DNA of 60,452 nt from an uncultured Sutterella sp. (GCA_937943605.1 CALEAW010000078.1:1-60452); one strand, 5' to 3'; positions 52,086 to 60,426 are shown, counted from the stretch's first letter. Numbers and translations are program-made. The notes: a model not told the origin generated them from the letters alone.

Positions 52086-54605
52086 TTACTGTTGGGTGGT
52101 GTTGGACTTGGGTTGCGTAGGCGATGCTGTTGCAGTGTCCAGTTTGAATTTCATTTCTTTAGAGAGCTTGGCCAAGATAGCGCCAGCAATAGAATTGGTG
52201 CTGACGCCATTCGCAGAGAAAGTGCCGTTTTCGTAACGGATATCTTTGAGCACAATCTTTCCATCGAGTCGGCTTTCGACTTTGTCGATCTTTTGGCTCA
52301 AATGTTCCTTACCGCTTAAAGCCGCAAGTGCGCCGGCTAAACCAGCAATTTTTTTAACTTTTTGCGTTTCTTTTGTGCCTGGCTGATCAATGACGGCTTC
52401 GGCAATACGTAGATGCATCGGATTCGTGGTCTTGACATCAAGTCCAGTGAGGCTTGCATCCTTCCACATCATTAAACTGCGATTGCGCGAATTGGTCATG
52501 TTGAAGTTGGCTAAATTGATGTCACCCAACCATGCATAGACAGGGGCATTTTTAACGTCAGTAATTTGAAGTTTTCCTTCGCTATTCAATGCACCGCTTT
52601 GTGCGCCAATCCCTGTGTATGCCACCATGACCGAATGAAGATCCTTTAGGGCGATCTGTTTGATGGATGTGGTCATGTTGGCTGTCAAGGGTGCGACGCC
52701 TAATTTACCAGCAACAGCAGTCGAGCCACTCGCAAAGTGTGCCGATAGAGAGACATCCCCTTGCGTGTTTGGTTGCGAGCTCAAGTGTTTTACTGAAGCA
52801 TCAATGTTGCTGATATTCAAGATCGCAGCAGGCTTATGCGTGTTGTCACGGAAGTTAAGTCGAGCATCTTGAACCTGAGCAGACACAACTTCCCATTGCC
52901 AAGCAGGCGCTTGACTGTCGGCCTGTAGTTTGCCTTCTTCCGTGCGTGTTGATGCGGTTTCAGGTTTTGTCGCTTTGTTCTTCACGACGTTCAAGACTGC
53001 TCCCTTAAGGAGGGCCTTCTCGACACGTACCTTTTGATGCTTGAGGTCAAGTTCACCCAACGTGACGGCTGTTTGTTGGGCAGAGACCAAGGTGGACTTG
53101 CCTTCACGCAATTGGAAATTGGTCAAGTTCGCAGAACCGTTGGCGGTGAGGGCGTCGCCCTTAAGGTTGGCATGAAGATCAAGCGTGAGCGTGCCCTGTC
53201 CAGTCAGCCCAGTGGCTGTTTGGATATAGCTATTGAGCTGAGCCGTCTTGAGTTGACTTGTCTTGAGATTCGCTTTAACAGAGAGCGGTTGAGCAACGAC
53301 ATTCGCGGTCAAACTTGCGCTTCCGCCTAGTGCTTTGATAGACGCTTCAGCCTTTGCTGGCTTGGTGGCGTCGCTACTTAATCCGGTCACTGTAGCATTG
53401 AAAGCGGTTGCGGTCAGTTTGGCATTTGGTTTAACCGTCGTGTCTTGCCATTGCACCGTGCCGTTACGCACTTGGATTGTATCTACCATCCAGTACCACT
53501 TAGGTGTATCGCTAGTTGCGGACGATGGCGTTGCGTTATTTGAGGCTTCACTAGCGAACGAGTCAGAAACCTTGGTTGTGTTGAGCCCAGTACTACTGTT
53601 GAGAAGCGTCAATTTGGGATCTTGCACAATCACACTATGAACCTTGGCTTGACGTTCGATAAGATCCAATTCAGTCAATTGAACGGTGGTCTTAGTAACC
53701 GAAGCAAGCGGCTGATGACGATGGTTCAGTTGTTGACCAGCTCTTAGGTTGGAGATCGAAGCGGTGCCAGAAAGAAGCATTTTTCCTGGTTGACCACCCG
53801 TCGGGTTGCGGAAAATAAAGTTTAATTCCGTGGTCAAACTGCCGCTTTCTAATGTCAAAGCAGGGGTGTTGACGGCGGGGATCAGCTTAAAGATTGGTAC
53901 CAGGTCTAACTGGGAAATCTTGGTATTGAGTTTCGCTTCTAATGTGGTGCCAAAGGGTTTGGTGGAGCCAGTTGCAACGATTGGCGTACCGTTGAGTTTC
54001 ATGGATAGTGCTGGTGTTACGAGACTTTCCTTGGCGTTGGGTAGTGTGCTCACAAAGGGGAGTTGTAACCCAAAGTCCGTAATGGATTGATCGATGGCGC
54101 GAGCGCGATCGACGACTCGTAATGACGAATTCTTTACGCTAATGTTATAGAGCGCAAACTGCGGTAACCCGCCTTTGTCATCACTAGGTGCTTGAGATTC
54201 AGACGGCTTGGATGAAGATTGGGCGCTTTTATCGAGCCCAAGATAACGACGAATGCCCTCGTCATCTAACGTGAGGTGAGCGTGAAGACCGTCGATCGTG
54301 ATTTCATCAAGAACAGGCGCAAATGCAGTCAATGTCTGTGCCGAAGCGTCAAGACGCAAAAGCGCGAGTTCAGCTAAAGGCGGGTTGTTATTTTTGCCTT
54401 CAATGACTAATTGGTGCAGTTCGAATTCCCATGTCCAAGGATTGAAGTCAACTTTACCAACAGTGACCTCACGGTTGAGTTCTTTGCTAAGGGTGTCAAC
54501 AAGGGTTTGTTTGACGAGTGTTGGTACTCCAACATACCCTGCGGCTGCGTAAAGAGCGACGGCAACAATACTAGCGCCGGCAGTAATTTTGAAGAAACTA
54601 GCCAT
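52086..54605 (-). CDS. DUF748/AsmA-like envelope protein
   Basis: 839 aa. One N-terminal membrane helix (ITAGASIVAVALYAAAGYVG) followed by a large periplasmic part of repeated beta-strands typical of the AsmA/TamB/YhdP group (DUF748): LSKELNREVTVGKVDFNPWTWEFEL, then several repeats of the form 'VVQDPKLTLLNSS', 'GTLTLDLHANLKGD'. Such proteins are proposed to help phospholipid movement to the outer membrane. GGAGGG lies 7 nt before the ATG. Shorter than most DUF748 proteins (>1000 aa). Stands alone. Confidence 0.87.
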   Translation of the reverse strand: MASFFKITAGASIVAVALYAAAGYVGVPTLVKQTLVDTLSKELNREVTVGKVDFNPWTWEFELHQLVIEGKNNNPPLAELALLRLDASAQTLTAFAPVLDEITIDGLHAHLTLDDEGIRRYLGLDKSAQSSSKPSESQAPSDDKGGLPQFALYNISVKNSSLRVVDRARAIDQSITDFGLQLPFVSTLPNAKESLVTPALSMKLNGTPIVATGSTKPFGTTLEAKLNTKISQLDLVPIFKLIPAVNTPALTLESGSLTTELNFIFRNPTGGQPGKMLLSGTASISNLRAGQQLNHRHQPLASVTKTTVQLTELDLIERQAKVHSVIVQDPKLTLLNSSTGLNTTKVSDSFASEASNNATPSSATSDTPKWYWMVDTIQVRNGTVQWQDTTVKPNAKLTATAFNATVTGLSSDATKPAKAEASIKALGGSASLTANVVAQPLSVKANLKTSQLKTAQLNSYIQTATGLTGQGTLTLDLHANLKGDALTANGSANLTNFQLREGKSTLVSAQQTAVTLGELDLKHQKVRVEKALLKGAVLNVVKNKATKPETASTRTEEGKLQADSQAPAWQWEVVSAQVQDARLNFRDNTHKPAAILNISNIDASVKHLSSQPNTQGDVSLSAHFASGSTAVAGKLGVAPLTANMTTSIKQIALKDLHSVMVAYTGIGAQSGALNSEGKLQITDVKNAPVYAWLGDINLANFNMTNSRNRSLMMWKDASLTGLDVKTTNPMHLRIAEAVIDQPGTKETQKVKKIAGLAGALAALSGKEHLSQKIDKVESRLDGKIVLKDIRYENGTFSANGVSTNSIAGAILAKLSKEMKFKLDTATASPTQPKSNTTQQ

Positions 54606-55016
54606 ATGACATCCCTCCCTGCTGATCGTGGTGCTTAATAAATATTATCGTTCTTATTTGGAACGTTTGTCGGAGAGGATAGCTTTTTTAGAGAAGAATG
54701 TGGTAAACCCTCAGAATTGGTTGCAAATTTTATTGAGCTTGAAAAGAAATCTTTGAAGAATTAAATGGTGAGAAACGCAGATATTGTTAGAAATGGGACA
54801 AGAGTGATTAGATAACAAAATTGGCGTAAATGATTGGGGCTATTAAAAATATTACCGTGGCACAGAACGCTAATTAATGAGAATGATATGGAAATCATTA
54901 TTCATTTGGCGTTCAGGGTGATGTGCTAAAGATGTGCGGTGTGAGGGGATGGGCTTTTCATGCACAATAGCGGAAGAGGGCTATCGAAAGCGGCGAAGGA
55001 GGGGAGTGAAGAAATG
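54606..55016. other. 411-bp AT-rich gap before the element boundary
   Basis: No convincing gene. Contains the promoter of the DUF748 gene and a large imperfect palindrome with Fur-like halves at 54865-54914. A 61-codon plus-strand ORF at 54960 is rejected because it spans the tmRNA terminator and att region. Confidence 0.5.
54865..54914. repeat. large imperfect palindrome with Fur-like core
   Basis: Outer arms GAACGC/GCGTTC, middle AATGA/TCATT, inner AATGAT-ATGGAA-ATCATT. The left half AATGAGAAT is the same 9-mer as in the Fur-like box at 35924. It may be a Fur operator for the DUF748 gene (260 bp away) or the stem of a small RNA. Confidence 0.45.
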
Positions 55017-55050
55017 AAAAAAGCACTGAAAGCTTTAAGCTATTCAGTGC
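55017..55050 (-). terminator. terminator of ssrA (tmRNA), now split from its gene
   Basis: GGCACTGAA…TTCAGTGC stem (8 bp, extended inside by AGCTT/AAGCT) with TTTTTT on the minus strand, 9 nt after the tmRNA-like CCACCA. A terminator at this distance from a CCA end is what the native 3' flank of ssrA would look like. Confidence 0.85.
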
Positions 55051-55058
55051 CTAGAATT

Positions 55059-55073
55059 TGGTGGAGGCGGCGG
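55059..55073 (-). other. attachment-site remnant: 3' end of ssrA
   Basis: On the minus strand this reads CCGCCGCCTCCACCA, matching the 3' terminus of betaproteobacterial tmRNA (…CCCGCCGCCTCCACCA). The rest of a tmRNA (acceptor arm, tag reading frame) is not present upstream; instead the sequence continues into the mobile element. This is the expected direct-repeat copy left at the end of an element integrated into ssrA. The complete ssrA should be at the other end, beyond 60452. Confidence 0.75.
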
Positions 55074-55078
55074 CCATT

Positions 55079-55101
55079 TAACCTGATTGTGGCACAGGTT
55101 A
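55079..55101. repeat. inverted repeat next to the att remnant
   Basis: TAACCTG-N9-CAGGTTA, a perfect 7-bp inverted repeat 6 bp inside the element boundary. Position suggests a binding site for the integrase or a directionality factor. Confidence 0.5.
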
Positions 55102-55121
55102 TTAGAGCCTATTTTTGTTCG

Positions 55122-55143
55122 CGGATACCATCTCGGATACCAT
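55122..55143. repeat. direct repeats near the att site
   Basis: CGGATACCAT occurs twice with a 12-bp period (55122-55131 and 55134-55143). Short direct repeats 50-80 bp from an att core are the usual form of integrase arm-type sites. Confidence 0.5.
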
Positions 55144-55552
55144 AAAGTATGCTCCTACGGGTAAATACCTATGCGCCCAAACCCCTGATTTTTCCATCTG
55201 GACGGCTACCAGTGGCGCCCGTATTGGTTCGATCTCTCAGATATTGGCCGTTGTTTTGTGTGCGATTGTTGGATAGAAAATATTCGTTAGGGCAATGCAG
55301 GGGCGCCTTATTGCGCTGTCAGGTTTTAGGCTTAGTAATCCCTTGTTTGATTGTACGCGGTATCGGTGGCGTGTACTTTTTGGCTATCTGTGGGGGCGAA
55401 AAAGTTCACCCGGTGCGCCTCTAATGGGCGCCCTCAGCTGCCGAAAAACGGCCATGTGTATAGGTTAAAAAAATACTCTTTTTCTGCCAAGGTGTAGGGG
55501 CTGTTTTACCTTTGTTCAGACAGGAAATAAATCCTAAGACATATAAAAACAT
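55144..55552. other. gene-free end of the element
   Basis: No ORF here has a ribosome site or recognisable product. It contains a GCCG-AAAAA-CGGC hairpin near 55440 and GC-rich repeats (GGCGCC-containing) around 55410-55430. It lies between the att-like repeats and the iteron cluster. Confidence 0.4.
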
Positions 55553-55726
55553 TGACCACACTGACCACACGCCTGTTTTTACTCCTAAACGCCTGTCCTG
55601 CAATGTTTCTTTGTGGGCATGCCTTCTGACCACAATGTGAAATAAAAAGGCAACAAAATCTAGTTTTATTTTGTCCTACAGTGTAAACGGTGTGGTCATG
55701 ATTTTTGCCCACTTTATTGACCACAC
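55553..55726. repeat. iteron-like cluster of TGACCACA(C) repeats
   Basis: TGACCACAC at 55553-55561 and 55562-55570 (head-to-tail, no gap), TGACCACAA at 55627-55635, inverted at 55690-55698 and direct at 55718-55726. Between them ACGCCTGT occurs twice 20 bp apart (55569 and 55589). The cluster is non-coding, AT-rich in parts, and sits just downstream of the primase-helicase gene, as expected for a replication origin bound by an element-encoded protein. Confidence 0.6.
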
Positions 55727-55730
55727 AACG

Positions 55731-55754
55731 AAAAAGGCGCTTTTTAGGCGCCTT
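55731..55754 (-). terminator. terminator of the primase-helicase operon
   Basis: AAGGCGC/GCGCCTT stem followed by TTTTTCG on the minus strand, 18 bp past the stop codon. Confidence 0.88.
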
Positions 55755-55771
55755 AATCGTGTTTTAGTCGG

Positions 55772-58636
55772 TTAGATGTCTAGTTTTTCCGCTAATCGCT
55801 CTAGCGCATTGCCAAGGATTAGGTAGCCTGAGCATTGTGCCCCACGGCCTGCAATATCACGTAATCTGGACACGCCGAAAGCGGCGCCGCGTCTCGCTCC
55901 TATTACCTTTAAGACTCCTTCGCTCTCTAACCAGTGCGCGGCTGTTTTCTTGTGAAGCGGGCTACACAGCTTTTCAAAAACACTCGGGTAGATTAGGAAA
56001 GCTGTAGGGCGTGAGGGCGCTTCTATTGCTTCCGTTGTGTATTCGTTTGCGAAAGTCTCAAACGGTGTAGCCTTTCTGCCTTCCCCGTCCGTTGCGTAGC
56101 GGTAGCCGTAGATTTCAGTAGCGGGCGTATGGGCGCCTGCGTCCGCGTCAATGAATCGGCCAATGCTGGTAGTAGTAGCTTCTCGTAGTGCTTTTAGCGC
56201 GTGTACTTTTTCCCTGTCGTGTTCGAATCTCGGCAGGCAGTCGCGGGCGCATTTGGCCACCTGCATAGAGGCGAACCCGGGCGCCCAATTGGTTAGACCT
56301 TCTTCGGTTGCGACTTCACCAGCGGCGGCACAGATTGCAAAACGATCAAGCACACGGCCTGCCTGTGTACCTATGGCCGTTCTCTTTGTGAAATTCTCCT
56401 TAAAGGCTTCAAAGTGTTTTGCTAGGCGCTCGGTGGCGGTGGCGTGATTCGATGCAAGAAAACCTATCCACGCTTTACCTGCGGTGCCGTACTGGTTAGC
56501 TGTAGCGTGTTCGATTTCCTCAGCGTCAACGGCGCCACTAATGCGGACTTTCTCGAAAATCCCTAAGGCGTCACTCTCTGCTACTGCTGGTACGTCCGCT
56601 AGTCGGATTTCCTGCCCAGCGTTGACACTATCGCCCGCCTCGGCCAATAGTTCGGCCGTTGTCTTTTCTGAGCTTGATAGACCTAGCACACGCCATGAAA
56701 GTGTTTGCCTTAGCGTGATCTTATTGTTAGAGCCTAGTCCGCCTCTGATACGTCCGCTCCCGTTAGCGAGAGCGTAGATAGTACGGCCAATATCTCGCTT
56801 ATCTTTGCAGGATTTAGCCTCATCAAGGCACAGCAATAAATCATTGTGGCCTGCCATGATTTGCTCTAGCCCCGTTGCGGTTGCATCCCATGAATGGATG
56901 TAGCCGGACGGTGCAGGCGATCCGTACACACTAGCGCCTACCTTCAATGAGAGGGACTTGCCTTTAGAGCTTGAGCCGTGAATATTGAAACACCCGCCTT
57001 CAACGTTGAGTAGGTTTAGACAGGGTGCGGCGAATGCGGTACAGATAGCTAGGCCAAGGCGTGAAGAATCCTCAGCGCGTGAAGCTACAGCCGTTTTCCA
57101 TGCCTCTAACGTGCCTTTAGTGCTTAATTTGGCGGCGCTCTCTTTGTCTCCGTTAAAGCAATACCCCTCGCTTTCGTTTTTCTTTCCTATAACCGTATCG
57201 CCAAGGATGAAAACTCTAGTAGCGTTATCTTTGTGCCATCCGCACTGGTTAACCGCTGTAATGTGCGGTAGCCCGATAGTGGGGATAGAGGAGAGGTATT
57301 CGAGTAATAGAGAGTTAGAGCCGCGCCCATAAAGCACTAGACCGCTATCCACTAGCCCGCCTACGGCGTCTGAGGCGTTTTGTTTTGCGATATTGGCATA
57401 GTCAAAACGGCCGTTCTTTCGCTTCCCTAATCTGTCTTTCCATTCAAGCAATAATGCCCAGCCATTGCCCTCAGTATCGGAAAGCGTACCAGTGGCACGT
57501 ACTGCCCCTGCTATGCGCTTTTCTGGTATCGGTTCACCTTCTTTAGTAAAGCGCTGTGCGTACGTACCTACGGAATCCACTCTAAAGCGCGTGGAGCTTT
57601 CTACGCTCTTAAAACGCGTTACAGTATCGCCGTTACAGTATCGAACATACTCGGGGTAGTTCACCCCTAAGCGTTCACAGTATTCAGATAATGGGCGGTC
57701 TTTGCAGTGGGCGTGAAGGCACGAGAAAAAGCCAAGTAAAAAGGCTTCTCCGTTTTTGTCGCGTCTAGTACCAGTGCCAGCGGGATAGAAAACAGTAGAT
57801 GTATCTCGGGCGCCTGTAGCCGTTGTGTGTTCGTCCGTAAAAGGACATACACAGATAATGCCGCCGTCTGGACGCTGTTCACCCTCGGTAAGGCCAAGCG
57901 CTTGAAGGCGCAAAAGGATAGGGTCTAAGCCTTGAGCTATGGCCGTTTTTTCTTCCGTTTTTGCCTTTGCTGCTTCTTGAGCTGCATCTAGCGTTTTTTC
58001 TGCTACTGGTACGCGTTCGCCTGCCTTCTTTTTACCGTAGCGTGTAGCTATTTCCTCGCTAGTCGGTGCAGTCTTTAGCGCCTCTGCTACGTTGACAGGG
58101 ACGGCCTCTATATCGCTGTAAGTAATCTCAGCGCCCTTACAGGCTACAAACATAGGCTGTGTATCTGTGAGGTTCGAGGCGTCAACGGGAAGCCCCCACG
58201 CATCCATAAAGCGCACTACTAGGCGGCGGCGCTCCTCGGGCGTCACTGGACGGTCTAAGCATAGGACGGCACGGAATCTAGGACAGGCAGGCGCGTTTTT
58301 CTTCGGCTTGTTGTGATTGGCCGTTGTGTAGATTATCCCTAATGCGCTGTTAGTAGCGGCTTTTACTTGTTCGTATTGCTCGGGCGTGCATTCGTCCACG
58401 TCAAGCATAAGGAATGCTGTAGGGTGCGCCTTGGCGCCTGAGCGTGAAAGTCCCTCGGCAGGTTCGCTAGAGAGAGGAGCGACACACACGGCGGGGATAT
58501 TGGTTTTGTCTTTTGAAGGTGTGAAGCTAGCCCCAGCGGTAGCGATAAATCCTAAAATCTCGGCGTACGTGCCAAGGACGGTGCGCCATCCCGTAGGGTT
58601 TTTAACGTTTTCAGTAGTGGAAAGTAGATAAGGCAT
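55772..58636 (-). CDS. primase-polymerase/DUF927 helicase fusion of the mobile element
   Basis: 954 aa replication protein. Residues ~70-135 carry AEP primase-polymerase motifs (LMLDVDE with Asp79/Asp81; YTTANH with His108; PRFRAVLCL with Arg120). At ~265-320 a zinc-finger-like part has CVCPFTDEH and FSCLHAHC. From about 390 on it is a DUF927 superfamily-3-like helicase: Walker A GSSSKGKS (~554) and Walker B LLLCLDEAK (~601). GGGGG lies 5 nt before the ATG. Typical of phages, satellites and integrative plasmids. Downstream lies the iteron cluster. Confidence 0.88.
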   Translation of the reverse strand: MPYLLSTTENVKNPTGWRTVLGTYAEILGFIATAGASFTPSKDKTNIPAVCVAPLSSEPAEGLSRSGAKAHPTAFLMLDVDECTPEQYEQVKAATNSALGIIYTTANHNKPKKNAPACPRFRAVLCLDRPVTPEERRRLVVRFMDAWGLPVDASNLTDTQPMFVACKGAEITYSDIEAVPVNVAEALKTAPTSEEIATRYGKKKAGERVPVAEKTLDAAQEAAKAKTEEKTAIAQGLDPILLRLQALGLTEGEQRPDGGIICVCPFTDEHTTATGARDTSTVFYPAGTGTRRDKNGEAFLLGFFSCLHAHCKDRPLSEYCERLGVNYPEYVRYCNGDTVTRFKSVESSTRFRVDSVGTYAQRFTKEGEPIPEKRIAGAVRATGTLSDTEGNGWALLLEWKDRLGKRKNGRFDYANIAKQNASDAVGGLVDSGLVLYGRGSNSLLLEYLSSIPTIGLPHITAVNQCGWHKDNATRVFILGDTVIGKKNESEGYCFNGDKESAAKLSTKGTLEAWKTAVASRAEDSSRLGLAICTAFAAPCLNLLNVEGGCFNIHGSSSKGKSLSLKVGASVYGSPAPSGYIHSWDATATGLEQIMAGHNDLLLCLDEAKSCKDKRDIGRTIYALANGSGRIRGGLGSNNKITLRQTLSWRVLGLSSSEKTTAELLAEAGDSVNAGQEIRLADVPAVAESDALGIFEKVRISGAVDAEEIEHATANQYGTAGKAWIGFLASNHATATERLAKHFEAFKENFTKRTAIGTQAGRVLDRFAICAAAGEVATEEGLTNWAPGFASMQVAKCARDCLPRFEHDREKVHALKALREATTTSIGRFIDADAGAHTPATEIYGYRYATDGEGRKATPFETFANEYTTEAIEAPSRPTAFLIYPSVFEKLCSPLHKKTAAHWLESEGVLKVIGARRGAAFGVSRLRDIAGRGAQCSGYLILGNALERLAEKLDI

Positions 58637-58809
58637 ATTTTCCCCCCGTTTTACGCTCTAATACACAGGCGTAAAAGCTATAGATGTGCGAAAATACACC
58701 TGTTGCATTGTCGGTGTACTTGGGCACTGATACGTAAGGCCGGGTAGGGTTTTTGATCCTTCTCGGCCTCTCTTTTTATCCTCTAGTTGGTTGCATTGGC
58801 TTTAGGGGG
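58637..58809 (-). promoter_or_regulatory. control region upstream of the primase-helicase gene
   Basis: Inverted repeat TTTTACGC (58649-58656) / GCGTAAAA (58669-58676), 12 bp apart, 13 bp upstream of the start. The 8-mer ACAGGCGT inside it (58665-58672) is the reverse complement of ACGCCTGT found twice in the iteron cluster 3 kb away, so one protein may bind both. A weak hairpin with a T-run at ~58740-58780 may end the upstream operon. Confidence 0.5.
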
Positions 58810-59310
58810 CTAGTGCTTCATTGTAACTACATTTAGATATTTAGCTACCTTATGCACAATATCTAGTGTTTTCTCTAATGCTTCCCTCATCTCCTCCTCG
58901 GTGAATAATTGCCCGGGGTCTCGGTTCGGATCGGCATTAGTGCGCGTGATAATGTGATCTAGTGCGGCACCTGTGGCGTTCGCTACTGTCTTTAGACCGG
59001 CACGACCGTAGTAGTTCAAAAAGCACCACTCAATACTCAGGCGTAAAGCCACGGCCTCAGAATCGTCCGCGTGCTTTTCTAGCTCTGGATAGAGACACAG
59101 TAATTCGTTATGCGCCCTTCTAAGGCCGTCCCTTAGACCTAAACAGTACTGCGAAGGCGTGAGCATTTTGCCCGCGAATGCGTTAAGGGCATAGGAGCAA
59201 ATAGGGTGAAGCCCTTCCGTTATCTCTAACACGTTCTCAGTAGGCTTAAAGCCTTTTGCGAGGATTTGGCGGCGCTTGTCTTGTTCGTTACGGCTAATCG
59301 TTGCGCTCAT
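58810..59310 (-). CDS. element protein of unknown function (166 aa)
   Basis: Start ATG 59310 has GAGG 8 nt upstream; an in-frame GTG at 59316 overlaps the previous stop. No recognised family. Mostly helical with conserved-looking aromatic and Cys residues (HPICSYALNAF, SIEWCFLNYYGRAGL) and an acidic EEEMREALEK near the end. Third in a coupled minus-strand set leading to the primase gene. Confidence 0.75.
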   Translation of the reverse strand: MSATISRNEQDKRRQILAKGFKPTENVLEITEGLHPICSYALNAFAGKMLTPSQYCLGLRDGLRRAHNELLCLYPELEKHADDSEAVALRLSIEWCFLNYYGRAGLKTVANATGAALDHIITRTNADPNRDPGQLFTEEEMREALEKTLDIVHKVAKYLNVVTMKH

Positions 59311-59312
59311 TT

Positions 59313-59804
59313 TCACGGCCTCAAAAATTCAGCGGTTAAGTTGAGAATATCGGCGGTAATACGCGCGTGTTTATCTTTACTGGACGTGCTTTGTAGACAC
59401 TCTGCTAAAAGTTTTAGGGCGTCAGCGGCGCGATCTTTATCGCTTTCCGGTAAACGATCAGTAAAGCTAAAAATAGCGCACTTAATCGCCTCGTTGCGGT
59501 TGTGGTCTTTTCTGCTATAAGTGAAAGCCCCGCCAGCTGGATCGATAGCAATAACGCGCGAATAGTCATACCGGTTCAAATTAACCTTAGCGGCTTCTTT
59601 CGTGAGTAGCGCCCCGTCCTCATCGTTCCACACTAACGATTGCTCATTAGCTTCGGTAGGGTCTAAAAACTCTAGGCCGTTTGTCGTGATTACTTTGAGG
59701 GTGCCTTCCGGTGCCTCAGTCTCAAAATATTGGTGGTAGGCGTCTTGAATAGCCTTTTTGACGCTTTCGCGGTTTTCTTCGGTGGTCTTTACTTTCTTTG
59801 CCAT
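59313..59804 (-). CDS. element protein of unknown function (163 aa)
   Basis: AAGGAG 9 nt before ATG 59804. Basic N-terminus (MAKKVKTTEE), a helical first half and a charged, Asp/Lys-rich second half; a single short hydrophobic stretch, no signal peptide. No family recognised. Its stop overlaps the next frame (TGA within GTGA), so translation is coupled. Confidence 0.78.
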   Translation of the reverse strand: MAKKVKTTEENRESVKKAIQDAYHQYFETEAPEGTLKVITTNGLEFLDPTEANEQSLVWNDEDGALLTKEAAKVNLNRYDYSRVIAIDPAGGAFTYSRKDHNRNEAIKCAIFSFTDRLPESDKDRAADALKLLAECLQSTSSKDKHARITADILNLTAEFLRP

Positions 59805-59817
59805 GATCTATAGCTCC

Positions 59818-60195
59818 TTATCGGTGTTGGTTACGTTCAAGGCGCTTGAGCAAACGGCCTGCCTGCTGTAGCGGCTTTAGCATGAGGCTTTCTTGGTGGA
59901 GGTATTGGCGCCTTTCAACGTCAAGGACGATAGCCAAATATCCCCAGTTTCTTTGGTGTTCTTTGCGTTCTAAGGATTCATCCCGCCATGTTTCCCACGA
60001 TTCAACGGCGCGATAAAGGCGAACGCGGCAGGCATACGCCTCTAAATCCCCGTCAAGCTCGAAAGCTTCAAGGCGTTCGGCCGTTCTTTCTAGTTGTCGC
60101 GCTAGGGCGTCACCTTCTCGCAACGTTGCTAGATATTGGACGGCCTCGCGTTGGTAGTTGTGCCGCTCTAATATGGTGTAGTCCGCTAACTTCAT
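59818..60195 (-). CDS. element protein of unknown function, Arg/Glu-rich helical (125 aa)
   Basis: ATG 60195 overlaps the upstream stop (ATGA) and has GGAGG 7 nt before it, so this start is preferred over an in-frame one at 60225. Almost entirely charged alpha-helix (RQLERTAERLEAFELDGDLEAY; RLLKRLERNQ), probably coiled-coil. No family recognised. Confidence 0.78.
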   Translation of the reverse strand: MKLADYTILERHNYQREAVQYLATLREGDALARQLERTAERLEAFELDGDLEAYACRVRLYRAVESWETWRDESLERKEHQRNWGYLAIVLDVERRQYLHQESLMLKPLQQAGRLLKRLERNQHR

Positions 60196-60371
60196 GCGGT
60201 TACCTCCTCCCGATAGTTGCGCCAAGTTAGGCGCGATTGTGTTTCACGTAAAAAAGTTAGTTCGCGTTCGACGGCGTGAAGGGCGTCGAGAATATCGGCG
60301 TAATCGTTCGGCTCGGCAGATTGGCCAGCGCGTGTAAGACAGGTAAGGGCGCGTAGTGTGGCCGTCTCCAT
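60192..60371 (-). CDS. small element protein of unknown function (59 aa)
   Basis: METATLRALTCLTRAG… from ATG 60371; an in-frame TTG at 60380 is possible. One helix-rich domain with LLDALHAVERELTFLRETQ-like heptads. Couples by ATGA overlap to the next gene. First visible gene after the inverted repeat at the window end. Confidence 0.65.
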   Translation of the reverse strand: METATLRALTCLTRAGQSAEPNDYADILDALHAVERELTFLRETQSRLTWRNYREEVTA

Positions 60372-60426
60372 GTGATCCAAAAGAGAGGCGCAGGCGTCTA
60401 GCCTGAATTTTGCGTGAGTATTTCAT

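Noticed and set aside
54960..55424. Two plus-strand ORFs (61 and 91 codons) across the element boundary
   Set aside because: The first runs through the tmRNA terminator and att remnant, the second has no ribosome site or plausible composition.
55421..55724. Minus-strand ORFs of 70 and 72 codons in the iteron region
   Set aside because: Low-quality frames over repeat DNA downstream of a terminator; no start signals.
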